From: Acidobacteriota bacterium | GTDB taxonomy: Bacteria; Acidobacteriota; UBA6911; JACQSX01 | DNA: 36,702 nt | Assembly: GCA_016199665.1 (NCBI GenBank) | Contig: JACQGG010000227.1 | Location: 1 to 36,702 of the forward strand | Direction of reading: 5' to 3' | In this document: positions 16,590-26,894 of the stretch, piece after piece | Layout: every line of letters begins with the position of its first letter | Numbering within the stretch: position 1 is the first letter of the stretch | Position numbers and translations under genes: made by a program | The notes under the pieces: model-generated | Told to the model about the DNA's origin: nothing | Databases searched by the model: none | What the model saw: the letters and a program-made list of their open reading frames with translations, nothing else

Positions 16590-17774
16590 TCATTCGGTGC
16601 GATGGTCCATCCGCGAAGAAATGTTCAACAACAGTCCGACGCTCAACAAGGTTGCCATCAACGAAGATCCACCCAGACTGATAAAAGGCAGCGGAAGACC
16701 CTTGTTGGGCATCAGGCTGAGAACGACGCTGGCATGGATGAGCGCCTGAATCACAATCAGATGGGTCAGTCCCAGCGCGAGGTAGCGCTCCAAAGGATCT
16801 CGCGCATACCGGGCAATGCGCAGTCCCCGCCAGTAAAACGCCATAAACAGCATCAACACCAGAAGACACCCCCACAAACCCAGCTCTTCCCCAATCACGG
16901 CGTAGATAAAGTCAGTGTGGGGCATGGGCAGAAAGAACAGTTTTTGCTTGCCGCCAGCCAAACCGGTTCCCCAGGGCCCCCCGCTGCCCACCGCGATCAG
17001 GGACTGGTGGATCTGGTAGCCGATGCCCAGCGAGTGCTCGAAGGGATTCAAAAATGCAAGCATGCGGTTTCGGCGGTAGGAAACGCTGAACACCAGCGCG
17101 TACGCCGCCGGGATTACCGCAGCAGCAGCGGCCAGCAAATAGCTCAGCCGGAGACCGGCCGCAAACAATAGAATCGCCGCGGACAGGAGTACGCAGAGGG
17201 TGGTTCCCAAATCCGGTTCGTTCAGAATCAGCGCGGCAAAAACGCTCACCACTGCAACGCACGGCAACAGTCCCCGGCGCCAATGATTGACGACCGGCTG
17301 TCTGCGGCTGAGATACGAAGCCAGGAATACGATGAGAAACACCTTCACAAATTCCGACGGCTGCAAGGTGATTCCCGGCAGCCGAATCCAGCGCCTGGCG
17401 CCATTGACCGGAGGGAAAAAATAGACCGCGACCAGCGCGGCCAGCGAACCCCCAAGCATCCACATCAGCAACCGGGGCGAACCGAGCTTGCTGCAGTTGA
17501 GCTTCATGCCGAAGAGCATCAGCAGAATTCCTCCCACAGCAAACACGCTCTGTCTCAGAAAGTAGTAAAAGCCGGCGCCGTGCTCTTCGCGGGCCATCAC
17601 CATGGACGCGCTGTAGACCATGGCGAGCCCGAAAAACAGAAGGGTCAGGCTCACCCAGAGCAGGATCTTGTCTGACGGAAACGCGCCGGGCTCATCCTGC
17701 GGCAGCGAGGCGTGAGAATAGACGGCGCCACTTTCGCGGTTCCCGCCGCCCTGAATTTCCCCAGTCCGGCTCAT
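16590..17774 (-). CDS. ftsW: SEDS peptidoglycan glycosyltransferase FtsW
   Basis: Polytopic; GARRWIRLPGITLQPSEFVK, GLPLPFISLGGSSLM. Confidence 0.95.
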   Translation of the reverse strand: MSRTGEIQGGGNRESGAVYSHASLPQDEPGAFPSDKILLWVSLTLLFFGLAMVYSASMVMAREEHGAGFYYFLRQSVFAVGGILLMLFGMKLNCSKLGSPRLLMWMLGGSLAALVAVYFFPPVNGARRWIRLPGITLQPSEFVKVFLIVFLASYLSRRQPVVNHWRRGLLPCVAVVSVFAALILNEPDLGTTLCVLLSAAILLFAAGLRLSYLLAAAAAVIPAAYALVFSVSYRRNRMLAFLNPFEHSLGIGYQIHQSLIAVGSGGPWGTGLAGGKQKLFFLPMPHTDFIYAVIGEELGLWGCLLVLMLFMAFYWRGLRIARYARDPLERYLALGLTHLIVIQALIHASVVLSLMPNKGLPLPFISLGGSSLMATLLSVGLLLNISSRMDHRTE

Positions 17775-19153
17775 TTCGCGTTCTTCTCTTTCAGTTCACA
17801 CACCGCCGCCTTGAAAACCTGCCCCCGTTCCTGGTAGTCGCGAAACATGTCAAAACTGGCGCACCCGGGCGCCAGCAGCACGATGTCTCCAGCCCGCGCC
17901 ATCGAAAACGCGACCCGCACTGCTGCGCGCATGTCCGCAACACAGCTTGCCGCGATCTGCGCTCCCAGGGCCGACTGAATCTTGGGCGCCGCCTCCCCCA
18001 GGAGAACCAGATGGCGGACGCGCCCTTTTGCAATCTCGCGCAGCGTGGCAAAATCAGCGCCCTTGTCCCGTCCTCCCATGATGACAACCAGGGGCTCGCG
18101 GAAAGCCTGCAGCGCTTTGGCGGCTGCGTCGACATTGGTCGCCTTCGAATCATTGAAGAATGCAACCCCGGCGACGGTTTCCACCTGCTCCAGGCGGTGC
18201 TCCATGGCTTTGAAGTCTCGCACCGCCTCGGCAATTCGCTCCGGCTCGACTTGGGCCGCGACCCCCGCCGCGGTGCAGGCCAGAACGTTTTCCACGTTGT
18301 GATCTCCCCGCAGCCGGATGTCACTCAGTGGAAGCAGCGCTGCCTCGCCGTCGTCGGTCCGGATGAAAATTCTCGCGTCTTTTACAAATGCTCCCCGGCA
18401 TACCGGCCGCTGCCTCCCAAACCAGAGGACTCGCGCGCGAAGAGCCGCAGCCATCGAGGCCACCCGGGCATCGTCTGCGTTCAGAACCGCCACATCGTCC
18501 TGCCGCTGATTGGCGAAGATTCTTGACTTGGCGCTCTGATACGCTTTCATGTCTTTGTACCGGTCCATGTGGTCCGGCGTCAGATTCAGCAGGACTGCCA
18601 CATTGGGGCGGAACTGATCAACGGTCTCCAATTGAAAGCTGGACAACTCGATCGAGTGCCAGCAGGTCTCGTCCTCCGCTTCCACCCGGTCAATCAACGG
18701 CACGCCGATGTTTCCGCTTACGAAGGTTTTCCGATACTGCTTTGCGAGGATCAAGCCGATCAGCGCCGTACAGGTGGTTTTCCCATTGGAACCGGTGATC
18801 CCGACGGTGCGTCCCTTCAGAAAGCGATAGGCGAGTTCGATTTCCGAGATTACCGGAACTCCACATGCGACCGCCCATCGCACGCTCGGATGCGTGACGG
18901 GCACGCCCGGGCTCAGGACCACCAGAACGAGCTTGCCGAACTGCAGCGGCAAGGTCCCTCCCAAACAAAGCTTCACCCGAGAGGAGTCGTGGCCCGCGGC
19001 GGCCCATACCTGCCCGATCTGCCCTGACAATTCCGGCTCGTTCTTGTCGTCCGTCACGAGGATGTTGGCGCCCCGCATGAGAAGAAATCGCGCCACAGAC
19101 ACTCCGGTTCTTCCCAGCCCGACCACAAGAATCGACTTGCTCGCCAGATCCAT
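17771..19153 (-). CDS. murD: UDP-N-acetylmuramoylalanine--D-glutamate ligase
   Basis: GLGRTGVSVARFL, GITGSNGKTTCTALIG, FNDSKATNVDAA. Confidence 0.96.
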   Translation of the reverse strand: MDLASKSILVVGLGRTGVSVARFLLMRGANILVTDDKNEPELSGQIGQVWAAAGHDSSRVKLCLGGTLPLQFGKLVLVVLSPGVPVTHPSVRWAVACGVPVISEIELAYRFLKGRTVGITGSNGKTTCTALIGLILAKQYRKTFVSGNIGVPLIDRVEAEDETCWHSIELSSFQLETVDQFRPNVAVLLNLTPDHMDRYKDMKAYQSAKSRIFANQRQDDVAVLNADDARVASMAAALRARVLWFGRQRPVCRGAFVKDARIFIRTDDGEAALLPLSDIRLRGDHNVENVLACTAAGVAAQVEPERIAEAVRDFKAMEHRLEQVETVAGVAFFNDSKATNVDAAAKALQAFREPLVVIMGGRDKGADFATLREIAKGRVRHLVLLGEAAPKIQSALGAQIAASCVADMRAAVRVAFSMARAGDIVLLAPGCASFDMFRDYQERGQVFKAAVCELKEKNAK

Positions 19154-19159
19154 GTCGCA

Positions 19160-20272
19160 TCACCGCAACTTGAGAGTGGTTAAGCTGAACAAGGCGAAGA
19201 TCAGCGCGAGGATCCAGAATCTAACTACGACTTTGGGCTCTTTCCACCCCCGTAACTCGAGATCGTGGTGAACCGGCGCCATTCGGAAAATCCTTTTGCG
19301 GCGCAACCGGTACGACCCCACCTGCATGATCACCGAGAGCGCCTCAACAACGAAAATGCCGCCGATGAACGGCAGCAGCAGTTCCTGCTTGACCAGCACC
19401 GCGACGGTGCCGATTGCGCCTCCCAGTGCGTTGGAACCCACGTCGCCCATGAATACTTCGGCCGGATACGCGTTGTACCAGAGAAATCCCAGGGTGGCTC
19501 CCGACATGGCCCCGCAAAAGATGGTCAGCTCGCTGGCGTACGTGTTCTTGATGAGATCGAGATAGACGGCAAAAGTGGCGTGAGCGGTCACGTAGGTCAG
19601 CACGGTGAGGGCGGACGCCGCAATCACTACTGATCCGGCGGCCAGCCCGTCCAGTCCGTCGGTCAAATTCACCGCGTTGGAACAGCCGACGACTACCAGG
19701 ACGACAAACGCAATAAAAGGCAGATAGGTTGAGTACCCCACGACATGGAAATCCATGGTGGGGGTGATCTTCTTGAAAAATGGGACGCTCAACTGAAGAC
19801 TGTAGAGCCCGTGGTGATGGAGCAGAATCAGCACGACCGCCACGGCCAGCGCGGCCAGCACCTGGCAGCCGAACTTGGCACGCCCGGTCATCCCCAGCGA
19901 CTGCTTGCGCGCCACTTTCAGGTAATCGTCGCGAAAGCCGATCAGCCCGAACAGCAGCATCGATGCCAGCGCAATCCAGACATAGTAGTTCGACAGGTCC
20001 GCCCAAAGCACGGTGGGGGCGAGCACGTTGGCCACAATCATCACGCCCCCCATGGTGGGGGTGCCGGCCTTGGTCTGGTGACCTGCCGGCCCTTCTTCAC
20101 GGATGTACTGTCCGATTTGAAACTGCTTGAGCCGCCGGATCATCCACGGCCCGACAACCAGGCTCAACACCAGGGCAGTGAGCGAGGCGCACGCCGTGCG
20201 AAACGTGATGTAGCGAACCACGTTGAGCAGAGTAAATTCCTGGTGAAACTGATAAAGCAGATGATAAATCAT
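19160..20272 (-). CDS. mraY: Phospho-N-acetylmuramoyl-pentapeptide transferase
   Basis: KAGTPTMGG, NAVNLTDGLDGLA, APVHHDLELRGWKE. Confidence 0.97.
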   Translation of the reverse strand: MIYHLLYQFHQEFTLLNVVRYITFRTACASLTALVLSLVVGPWMIRRLKQFQIGQYIREEGPAGHQTKAGTPTMGGVMIVANVLAPTVLWADLSNYYVWIALASMLLFGLIGFRDDYLKVARKQSLGMTGRAKFGCQVLAALAVAVVLILLHHHGLYSLQLSVPFFKKITPTMDFHVVGYSTYLPFIAFVVLVVVGCSNAVNLTDGLDGLAAGSVVIAASALTVLTYVTAHATFAVYLDLIKNTYASELTIFCGAMSGATLGFLWYNAYPAEVFMGDVGSNALGGAIGTVAVLVKQELLLPFIGGIFVVEALSVIMQVGSYRLRRKRIFRMAPVHHDLELRGWKEPKVVVRFWILALIFALFSLTTLKLR

Positions 20273-21660
20273 GCCGCTTCCATGCAGCCGTAATCACTCA
20301 CCAGACGCTGCACCACTTTCTCCGTATGCACGCCGCGCGAACCCTTCACCAGCATCAGATCGCCCGAGCGGCACAGCGTTGACGCGAATCCAGCCGCCGT
20401 GTCGCTGTCCGGAAAAAAACGGACCTGGGATGCGGGGACGCCGCCATAGCGGGCCCCTTCGCAAATGTCTGCCGCATGCCCCTGAACTCCGATGATCCAG
20501 TCAAACCCCATCTCCGCCAGCTCCACACCGGCGGTAAAGTGGTACTCACGGCTGCGGGAACCCAGCTCCAGCATCTCTCCAAGAACCGCAATTCTGCGGG
20601 AATATCCGGCCAGTGCCGCGGCCGCGGCCGCGACTTCGCGCAGGGCGGCCGGATTGGAATTGTAGGAATCATCCATCACCGTGGCGGAGACCTTCAAATG
20701 CACGATGCGCCCGCGCATGGGCGCCGGGCTGAGGGACCCAGCCGCGGCCGCTATTTCTTCCAAAGCCAATCCCAGCAGCGAGCCCGCCGCGGCCGCAGCC
20801 AGGAAGTCATAGACGAAATATCTGCCCGCGGCTGGAAGGGTGACGCGGGCTCGAGAGGGCCCCAGCGACAACTCAAAATCAGTGCGGTGCAGATTTATGA
20901 CCTGGATTTTCTCGGCGCGCACCCCGGCGCCCTGGGAAGTTCCAAAGCTGATTTTCTCGCCACGGAATTCTTCGGCACGCCGGGCCAGAAGTGCATCGTC
21001 GGCGTTGTAGATCCAGGTGCCCCGATCCTCAAGGAAATCGGCCAGCTCGGTCTTGGCCTTGGCAATTTCTTCCAGCGATCGGAAAAATTCCAGGTGTACC
21101 GGCTGCACATTGGTGATCACTCCGACGTTGGGCTCGGCAATGCCGCAGAGCGCGGTGATCTCGCCGGGAGAGGACATGCCCATCTCCAGGACTGCCACTT
21201 CGCTGGTCTCTGGCATGCGCAGCAGGGAGAGGGGAAGGCCGTAACGATTGTTGAGGTTGCCTGGATTGGAATACACCTGGAAGCGGGCATGGAGAATCGA
21301 CGTGGCGAAAGTCTTGGTCGTGGTCTTACCCGAGCTGCCGGTGACCGCGATCAGTTTCCCGCCCCACTGGCGCCGATACTCCAGCGCCAGTCCCTGCAGC
21401 GCCCGGGTCGTGTCGGCCACCAGCAACTGTGAGTTGCTGGGGGAGATCTCCGGCCGCACCCTGGAGACGACCGCCGCCGCGGCGCCCTTCTGAAATGCTG
21501 CATAAAGAAAGTCGTGACCGTCAAAGCGCCCTCCCTTGATGGCGAAGAAAAGGTCGCCGGGCTGGAGCGAGCGGCTGTCAATGGAAAAACCGGTAATGGC
21601 GGGAAGCCTGGCGCCCACAAGCCTGGCGCCCAGCGCCCGGATCACCTGCTCGGCCGTCAT
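20269..21660 (-). CDS. murF: UDP-N-acetylmuramoyl-tripeptide--D-alanyl-D-alanine ligase
   Basis: VTGSSGKTTTKTF, DDSYNSNPAALR; ATG at 21660 overlaps the murE stop (ATGA). ORF extends to 21729. Confidence 0.95.
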   Translation of the reverse strand: MTAEQVIRALGARLVGARLPAITGFSIDSRSLQPGDLFFAIKGGRFDGHDFLYAAFQKGAAAAVVSRVRPEISPSNSQLLVADTTRALQGLALEYRRQWGGKLIAVTGSSGKTTTKTFATSILHARFQVYSNPGNLNNRYGLPLSLLRMPETSEVAVLEMGMSSPGEITALCGIAEPNVGVITNVQPVHLEFFRSLEEIAKAKTELADFLEDRGTWIYNADDALLARRAEEFRGEKISFGTSQGAGVRAEKIQVINLHRTDFELSLGPSRARVTLPAAGRYFVYDFLAAAAAGSLLGLALEEIAAAAGSLSPAPMRGRIVHLKVSATVMDDSYNSNPAALREVAAAAAALAGYSRRIAVLGEMLELGSRSREYHFTAGVELAEMGFDWIIGVQGHAADICEGARYGGVPASQVRFFPDSDTAAGFASTLCRSGDLMLVKGSRGVHTEKVVQRLVSDYGCMEAA

Positions 21661-23111
21661 CGCGTCTCCTCCAGAGCCCGGCGCGCCTCCTCCCGGTCTG
21701 AGAACGGGATTCTTTGACCGCCCACCCACTGGCAGTCTTCATGACCTTTACCGGCCAGGATCACCACATCGCCGGCTCCGGCCCGATGGATCGCATGTCG
21801 GATGGCTTCTCGGCGGTCGGCAATTCTCACGTAAGGCGTGGCGGCCATCTTAAGCGGCGCTTCAATTTCATCCAGGATGACTTCCGGATCCTCACTGCGG
21901 GGATTGTCCGAAGTCAGCGCCACAAAGTCGGCGTATCGCGCGGCTACTTCACCCATAAGGGCGCGCTTGCCTCGATCCCGGTCCCCTCCGCAGCCGAAAA
22001 CCACAAACACGCGTCCCCGAGTGACGGTACGGGCTGTAAGCAGCGCATTCTTCAGCGCGTCATTCGTGTGGGCGAAGTCGACAAAAAGTTGGATGCCTCT
22101 GTCATTGGCGATGCGCTCCATGCGACCCGGCACCGATCGCAGGCGGGCGACACCCTTCTGAACCCCGTTTTCCGCCAAACCCATTTCCAGGGCTGCGGCA
22201 CACGCGCCAAGGATGTTGTAGACGTTGGGAACGCCGATCAGCGGCGATTCAACCAACATGTTATGTTTCCCCGAAAGGCGGAATGCCACGCCATCCGGCC
22301 CATAGCCCACATGCTCGGCTCGGAATTCATTTGCGGGATTCAAGCCGAAGCTGACCCTTTCATGGGCGACCTCGCCCCAGAGACGTTCCCCGTAGGGATC
22401 GTCCCGATTGATGACGCAGATCGGGGCGCCAAAAGCGGCCTCCGTGAAAAACCGGCGCTTGGCATGGTAGTAGCCTTCAAACGTCCGGTGAAAATCAAGA
22501 TGCTCGCGCGTCAAGTTAGTGAAAATCGCAGCTTGGAATTGCAGCGCATCGCAGCGGCGCAGCTCCAGCGCATGGGAAGAAACTTCCATGCTGGCAAACT
22601 GACAGCCGGCGGCCACCGCATTGCGCAAAAACTGCTGCGTGTCAGGAGACTCCGGCGTGGTGTGCTCGACCGGCGCCGAATCGTCGCCGATGCGCCGCTC
22701 GATCGTCCCCAGCATCGCCGTCCTGCTCCCGCAGGCTCGAAAAATCGAGTCCAGCAGGAAGGCCGTCGTTGTCTTGCCGTTGGTCCCGGTCACTCCTACC
22801 AGGGCGATCTCCCGGCTGGGGTGGGAATAGAAATTCGCGGCAATTCCGGCCATTGCGGTCCGGTCATGCGCCACTTGAACCCAGGCAGCCGCCGGATGAA
22901 TCCCCGGGCGCTCGGACACGACGGCCGCCGCTCCCCGCCCCAGGGCCTCATTCACGAACTGGTTTCCATCCGACCGAAAACCGCGGATGGCAAAGAACAG
23001 AAATCCGGGTTTGACCGCCGCGGCATGGTAGGCCAGTCCCGTGATCTCCCGGCTTGGCTCTCCCGCGACCCCCTTCATTTCAATCCCTTTCAGCAGTTGA
23101 ACCAAGTTCAA
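21657..23111 (-). CDS. murE: UDP-N-acetylmuramoyl-tripeptide synthetase MurE
   Basis: GVTGTNGKTTTAFLLD, DFAHTNDALKNAL, ALTSDNPRSEDP (DNPR motif usual for meso-diaminopimelate-adding enzymes). Likely TTG start at 23111 (LNLVQLLKGIEMKG) with upstream AAGGA; the annotated ORF to 23225 reads into ftsI. Confidence 0.93.
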   Translation of the reverse strand: MNLVQLLKGIEMKGVAGEPSREITGLAYHAAAVKPGFLFFAIRGFRSDGNQFVNEALGRGAAAVVSERPGIHPAAAWVQVAHDRTAMAGIAANFYSHPSREIALVGVTGTNGKTTTAFLLDSIFRACGSRTAMLGTIERRIGDDSAPVEHTTPESPDTQQFLRNAVAAGCQFASMEVSSHALELRRCDALQFQAAIFTNLTREHLDFHRTFEGYYHAKRRFFTEAAFGAPICVINRDDPYGERLWGEVAHERVSFGLNPANEFRAEHVGYGPDGVAFRLSGKHNMLVESPLIGVPNVYNILGACAAALEMGLAENGVQKGVARLRSVPGRMERIANDRGIQLFVDFAHTNDALKNALLTARTVTRGRVFVVFGCGGDRDRGKRALMGEVAARYADFVALTSDNPRSEDPEVILDEIEAPLKMAATPYVRIADRREAIRHAIHRAGAGDVVILAGKGHEDCQWVGGQRIPFSDREEARRALEETR

Positions 23112-25155
23112 GCGATGTCCTTGCCCCCAGAAGCTTCGGCGCAGCAGCCCGAAAATTAAAGAATACCTCACACACCGTGTCCCGGGAGACGGTCGATCCA
23201 GGCTGGGGACGCTGCGCGACGGCATGGCCGGCGCCGATGACTTTGAGCTTCAGACCGAGCTGCGAACACTGCCGGGCCACTTCACGAACGCTCTTGCCAG
23301 TGAAATCCGGAAGCCGGCTACTCACCAGCGGAACCACCACGAAGCCTCTGGCACCGGCGGCCCGCAACTGCGGCTCCTCTCTGAGTGCACTCTGCACGAC
23401 TTGCCGGATATCGATCCAGTCGCTCTCTTCAGCCGGGCGAGCCTTGGAGGGCGCGCGTTGGGATTGGGCAAACTGCAAGGTCTCCTTTTTCTGGGGTACG
23501 CCAAGCTGCACCAGCGAACGCTCCACAATTTCCTTGAACACAGGGGCCGCAACGGACCCGCCGTAAATCGCCCCCTCCGGTTCATCGATCATCACCAGCG
23601 TCACGATCGCGGGACTCTCTACCGGGGCAAATCCGACAAAGGAGGCGATGTATCGGGAATGTGAGTAGGCGCCGTCGACAAATTTCTGGGCGGTCCCGGT
23701 CTTGCCCGCCGCGGTATACCCGTAGGGTTTGGCCAGTTTACCGGTCCCTTCCTCGATCACCAGGTTGAGGGCGGCGCGGAGCTTGGCCGCCGTGTCCCGG
23801 CTGAGCACGCGATGCCGCTTCGGGGAGGGCACCCGAACTGTCTCCCCGTTGGGCGCAAGAACGCGATTTATGACCTGAGGTTGAATCCACTCCCCGCCGT
23901 TGGCCACAGCGGCAAAGGCGGAAACCAGTTGGAGGGACGTGACTCCGATTTCCTGGCCGATGGAGATGGCGCCGATGGAAAGACTTGACCAACTCTCCGG
24001 AGGGCGCAGCAGCCCGCTCTGTTCGCCGGGAAGCTCCACGCCGGTTGGCTCGCCGAAGCGAAAGCGGCGGATATACTGATACAACCTTTCTTCTCCAAGT
24101 CTGAGCCCGAGCTTGATGCTCCCGACGTTGCTTGACTTTGCCAGAATCTCGTTGAAGGTCAGCATGCCATAGGAATTGTGGGCTTCGCGGAACACCTTGC
24201 CGCCCAGAGAAAGTGTTCCCACGGCACAATTGATCCGCTCCTCTGGGGTGACCACCGCTTCTTCCAGCGCAGCCGAAGCGGTCACGATTTTGAAAGTGGA
24301 GCCGGGCTCGTAGCTATCCAGAATGGCGCGATTGCGCCTTGCTTCCTGTGAAGCCGCGCCATACTGATTGGGATTGAACGTCGGATAGGATGCCATGGCC
24401 AGTACTTCACCCGTGTGGGCGCGAACCACGACTGCCGCGCCGCCGGCCGCGTGAAACTTCTCGACTGCCCCGGCCAGCTGCTGCTCGGCGATGTATTGGA
24501 TGTTCTTGTCCAGATTCAGTACGACGATATTGCCCGCATGTGAATCGGGGTCGGGGACTCCAAACAGAATATGCCGCTTTGCATCCCTGGTGACGGCAAC
24601 CGTCTTGGTATCCCCACGAATCTCGCCGTCCAGCAAGAACTCAATGCCGGCAAGACCGGCGTGGTCAACGCCTACAAAGCCGACTACATGGCTGGCGAGC
24701 TCATGATTGGGGTAAAAGCGCTTGCTTTCTTTCTGAAAGTACACCCCCGGCAACGCCAGGGCCCGGACCTGCTCCGCTTCGCGAGGGGTTATTTTCCTTT
24801 TCACGTAAACAAAAGGCGCGCCCGAGGTGAACTTCTCCACCAAGCTCTCTTCCTCAAGACCCAGGATCGAAGCCAACTGGCGGGCGGCAAGCCGAGCATC
24901 CTTGAGTTCTTTGGGATGCGAATAGACTGAGTCGAGGCTGAGGCTGACGGCAAGTTCCTCCAGGTTCCGATCCAGGATGTCGCCGCGACGCGGAGTGATC
25001 TGGACATATCCCTGCTGTTGCTGCCGGGCCTTTTGAAGAAAAGCGCGGTGCTGGAAAACCTGGAGCTGCACCAGGCGCGCCACGATAATGAGCGCCCAGA
25101 GTAAAACCACTGCCGCCAGGAAAAACAGCCGGTGTGGGTTCAATTGGTTTTCCAT
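23080..25155 (-). CDS. ftsI: Penicillin-binding protein 3 / FtsI with C-terminal PASTA domain
   Basis: STFK (SXXK) in YEPGSTFKIVTA, SSN, KTGTAQK; PASTA-like C-terminus LPDFTGKSVREVARQCSQLGLKLKVIGAG. ORF extends to 25221; MENQLN start at 25155 preferred. Confidence 0.95.
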   Translation of the reverse strand: MENQLNPHRLFFLAAVVLLWALIIVARLVQLQVFQHRAFLQKARQQQQGYVQITPRRGDILDRNLEELAVSLSLDSVYSHPKELKDARLAARQLASILGLEEESLVEKFTSGAPFVYVKRKITPREAEQVRALALPGVYFQKESKRFYPNHELASHVVGFVGVDHAGLAGIEFLLDGEIRGDTKTVAVTRDAKRHILFGVPDPDSHAGNIVVLNLDKNIQYIAEQQLAGAVEKFHAAGGAAVVVRAHTGEVLAMASYPTFNPNQYGAASQEARRNRAILDSYEPGSTFKIVTASAALEEAVVTPEERINCAVGTLSLGGKVFREAHNSYGMLTFNEILAKSSNVGSIKLGLRLGEERLYQYIRRFRFGEPTGVELPGEQSGLLRPPESWSSLSIGAISIGQEIGVTSLQLVSAFAAVANGGEWIQPQVINRVLAPNGETVRVPSPKRHRVLSRDTAAKLRAALNLVIEEGTGKLAKPYGYTAAGKTGTAQKFVDGAYSHSRYIASFVGFAPVESPAIVTLVMIDEPEGAIYGGSVAAPVFKEIVERSLVQLGVPQKKETLQFAQSQRAPSKARPAEESDWIDIRQVVQSALREEPQLRAAGARGFVVVPLVSSRLPDFTGKSVREVARQCSQLGLKLKVIGAGHAVAQRPQPGSTVSRDTVCEVFFNFRAAAPKLLGARTSLELGSTAERD

Positions 25156-25189
25156 GAGGAGCGCCTGCTTCGAGGTTGGGGCCAGGTTT

Positions 25190-25265
25190 GTCACCGAACC
25201 GCTACCCTCAGGAAGCGGCACGGAATTTCAATGAGTTGGCGCGCCGCTTGCTGCCGCGCGCAGTT
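25190..25265. repeat. Dispersed hairpin element, copy B (between ftsL and ftsI)
   Basis: gtcaccgaaccgctaccctcaggaagcggcacggaatttcaatgagttggcgcgccgcttgctgccgcgcgcagtt aligns without gaps to 4341-4416 (about 63/76 identical by eye). Confidence 0.8.
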
Positions 25266-25391
25266 TCGAAACGAACTTTGGGCGAAACCTTACCGGACAA
25301 AACGCTTGGACCCGTCCCAGAGCGGAAATTGCGGGGTCGGATTCCGGCCAGTTCTGATCGGGATTTCCTCGCCAGTCGTCCTACCGCATCG

Positions 25392-25802
25392 TCATTGACG
25401 TGTCTCCTTGGATGGAACCCGCGGAGGGGCCTGCGACTCCGCCAGAATTTGCTGGGCAGGAAACACCTCTGCGTCCTGGATGAAAATGACCTGGGCTGAA
25501 CTGGCCGGAATCAGTCCTAGCTGATTGCGAGCATACTGATCGATACGCTGCGGGGACGTGTAGGCGGCTTGTTCCAGCAACAGCGCCTGGCGCTGTTCCC
25601 GCAAAACGGCATTCTCGCGCTTCAACTCCTGAATCTGATAGCCGAGGGCAATGATCTCGGAATGAACCCAAGGATAGGTGATCACCAGCGCCGCCATGGC
25701 CGCGGCCAGCATCAGATACCGGCAGGTCTCGCCCAGGCGGATCTGGGCCGCTGGGTTCACCGTAATCCGATTGCAAATCCGCTGCCGATGATAGTCCTTC
25801 AT
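25392..25802 (-). CDS. ftsL: FtsL-like septum-formation protein
   Basis: 136 aa, single TM followed by coiled coil (IALGYQIQELKRENAVLREQRQALLLEQAAY), located between rsmH and ftsI. Confidence 0.75.
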   Translation of the reverse strand: MKDYHRQRICNRITVNPAAQIRLGETCRYLMLAAAMAALVITYPWVHSEIIALGYQIQELKRENAVLREQRQALLLEQAAYTSPQRIDQYARNQLGLIPASSAQVIFIQDAEVFPAQQILAESQAPPRVPSKETRQ

Positions 25803-25940
25803 CGCTCCATCTCCCGGGGGGCTTCACCGGGTTCCCGCCCCCGACAGAAACCTTTACCCGGCTTGGCCCTGGTGCTGGATGGAAACGCCGGGCCAAAAAG
25901 GCAAGGCAGTACAAACAATTAAGATAATGGGTCCCGCAGC

Positions 25941-26873
25941 TCAGAGCTTCTCCACCGAGCGAAGCCTGGCGCTGCGGGACCTTGGATTCCGGTGTACCTC
26001 CTCCTCCGTCGGTCTCACCGGTTTCCTTGTCAATAACCGAACCACCTGCTTTTTTGGGCAGCTACATTCTTCGGCGGGACGAAAACAGACACACTTCCCG
26101 CCCAGCAGATTGAATTCGGTCTTAACAATTCTGTCTTCCAGGGAATGAAAGCTGATGGCCACCATGCGGCCGCCGGCCTTGAGAAAACTCACGGCATCCC
26201 CTATGAAATTCTTTAAATTCCCCAATTCGTTGTTGACGGCAATGCGCAGCGCCTGAAACACACGAGTCGCCGGATGAATATGCCGGTTTACAAAGCCGGC
26301 CACGGATTCGACGATTCGAGCCAGTTGCCCGGTCGTTACAATCGGCTCGGTCGCCCGCGTCTCTACAATGCGCCGCGCAATCCGGCGAGATTTTCCCTCT
26401 TCGCCGTACTTAAAAAAGACATCCGCCAGTTCCTTTTCCGAAAGCTGTCGAACCAGATCGGCCGCCGTAAGCTTCTGCGTTGTATCCATCCGCATATCGA
26501 GGGGACTTTCAATCGCAAAACTGAAGCCACGTTGAGGGGACATCAATTGGAGGGAAGAGACCCCGAGGTCCAGAAGGATGCCATCGACCCCGGAGACGTG
26601 GAGGTTTTTCAAGACCAGAGGCAGGTTTTTGAAATTTTCGTGGAAAAGCTTAATGCGGCGGCCGTTGGTTAACCGTTCCCGTGCCAGCTGTAAAGCGTGG
26701 TCGTCACGATCCAGACCAATCAAGGATCCTTCTGGACCGATTTCCCTGAGAACGGCTTCAGAGTGACCACCCAGGCCAACAGTACAATCGACATACGTTC
26801 CACCGCGCTTGCACGCCAGGTACTGAATCACTTCAGCAAGCATCACCGGGGTGTGGAGCGCGGTTGTAAACAT
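25941..26873 (-). CDS. rsmH: 16S rRNA (cytosine1402-N4)-methyltransferase RsmH (MraW)
   Basis: HTPVMLAEV, YVDCTVGLGGHSEAVL, DGILLDLGVSSLQL, SFHSLEDRIVK. Confidence 0.97.
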   Translation of the reverse strand: MFTTALHTPVMLAEVIQYLACKRGGTYVDCTVGLGGHSEAVLREIGPEGSLIGLDRDDHALQLARERLTNGRRIKLFHENFKNLPLVLKNLHVSGVDGILLDLGVSSLQLMSPQRGFSFAIESPLDMRMDTTQKLTAADLVRQLSEKELADVFFKYGEEGKSRRIARRIVETRATEPIVTTGQLARIVESVAGFVNRHIHPATRVFQALRIAVNNELGNLKNFIGDAVSFLKAGGRMVAISFHSLEDRIVKTEFNLLGGKCVCFRPAEECSCPKKQVVRLLTRKPVRPTEEEVHRNPRSRSARLRSVEKL

Positions 26874-26894
26874 CGCTGTAATCTTTCCCTGTCG

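Noticed and set aside
21714-23159. 481-aa plus-strand ORF opposite murE
   Set aside because: High-GC antisense open frame over a well-supported murE; no recognisable domain.
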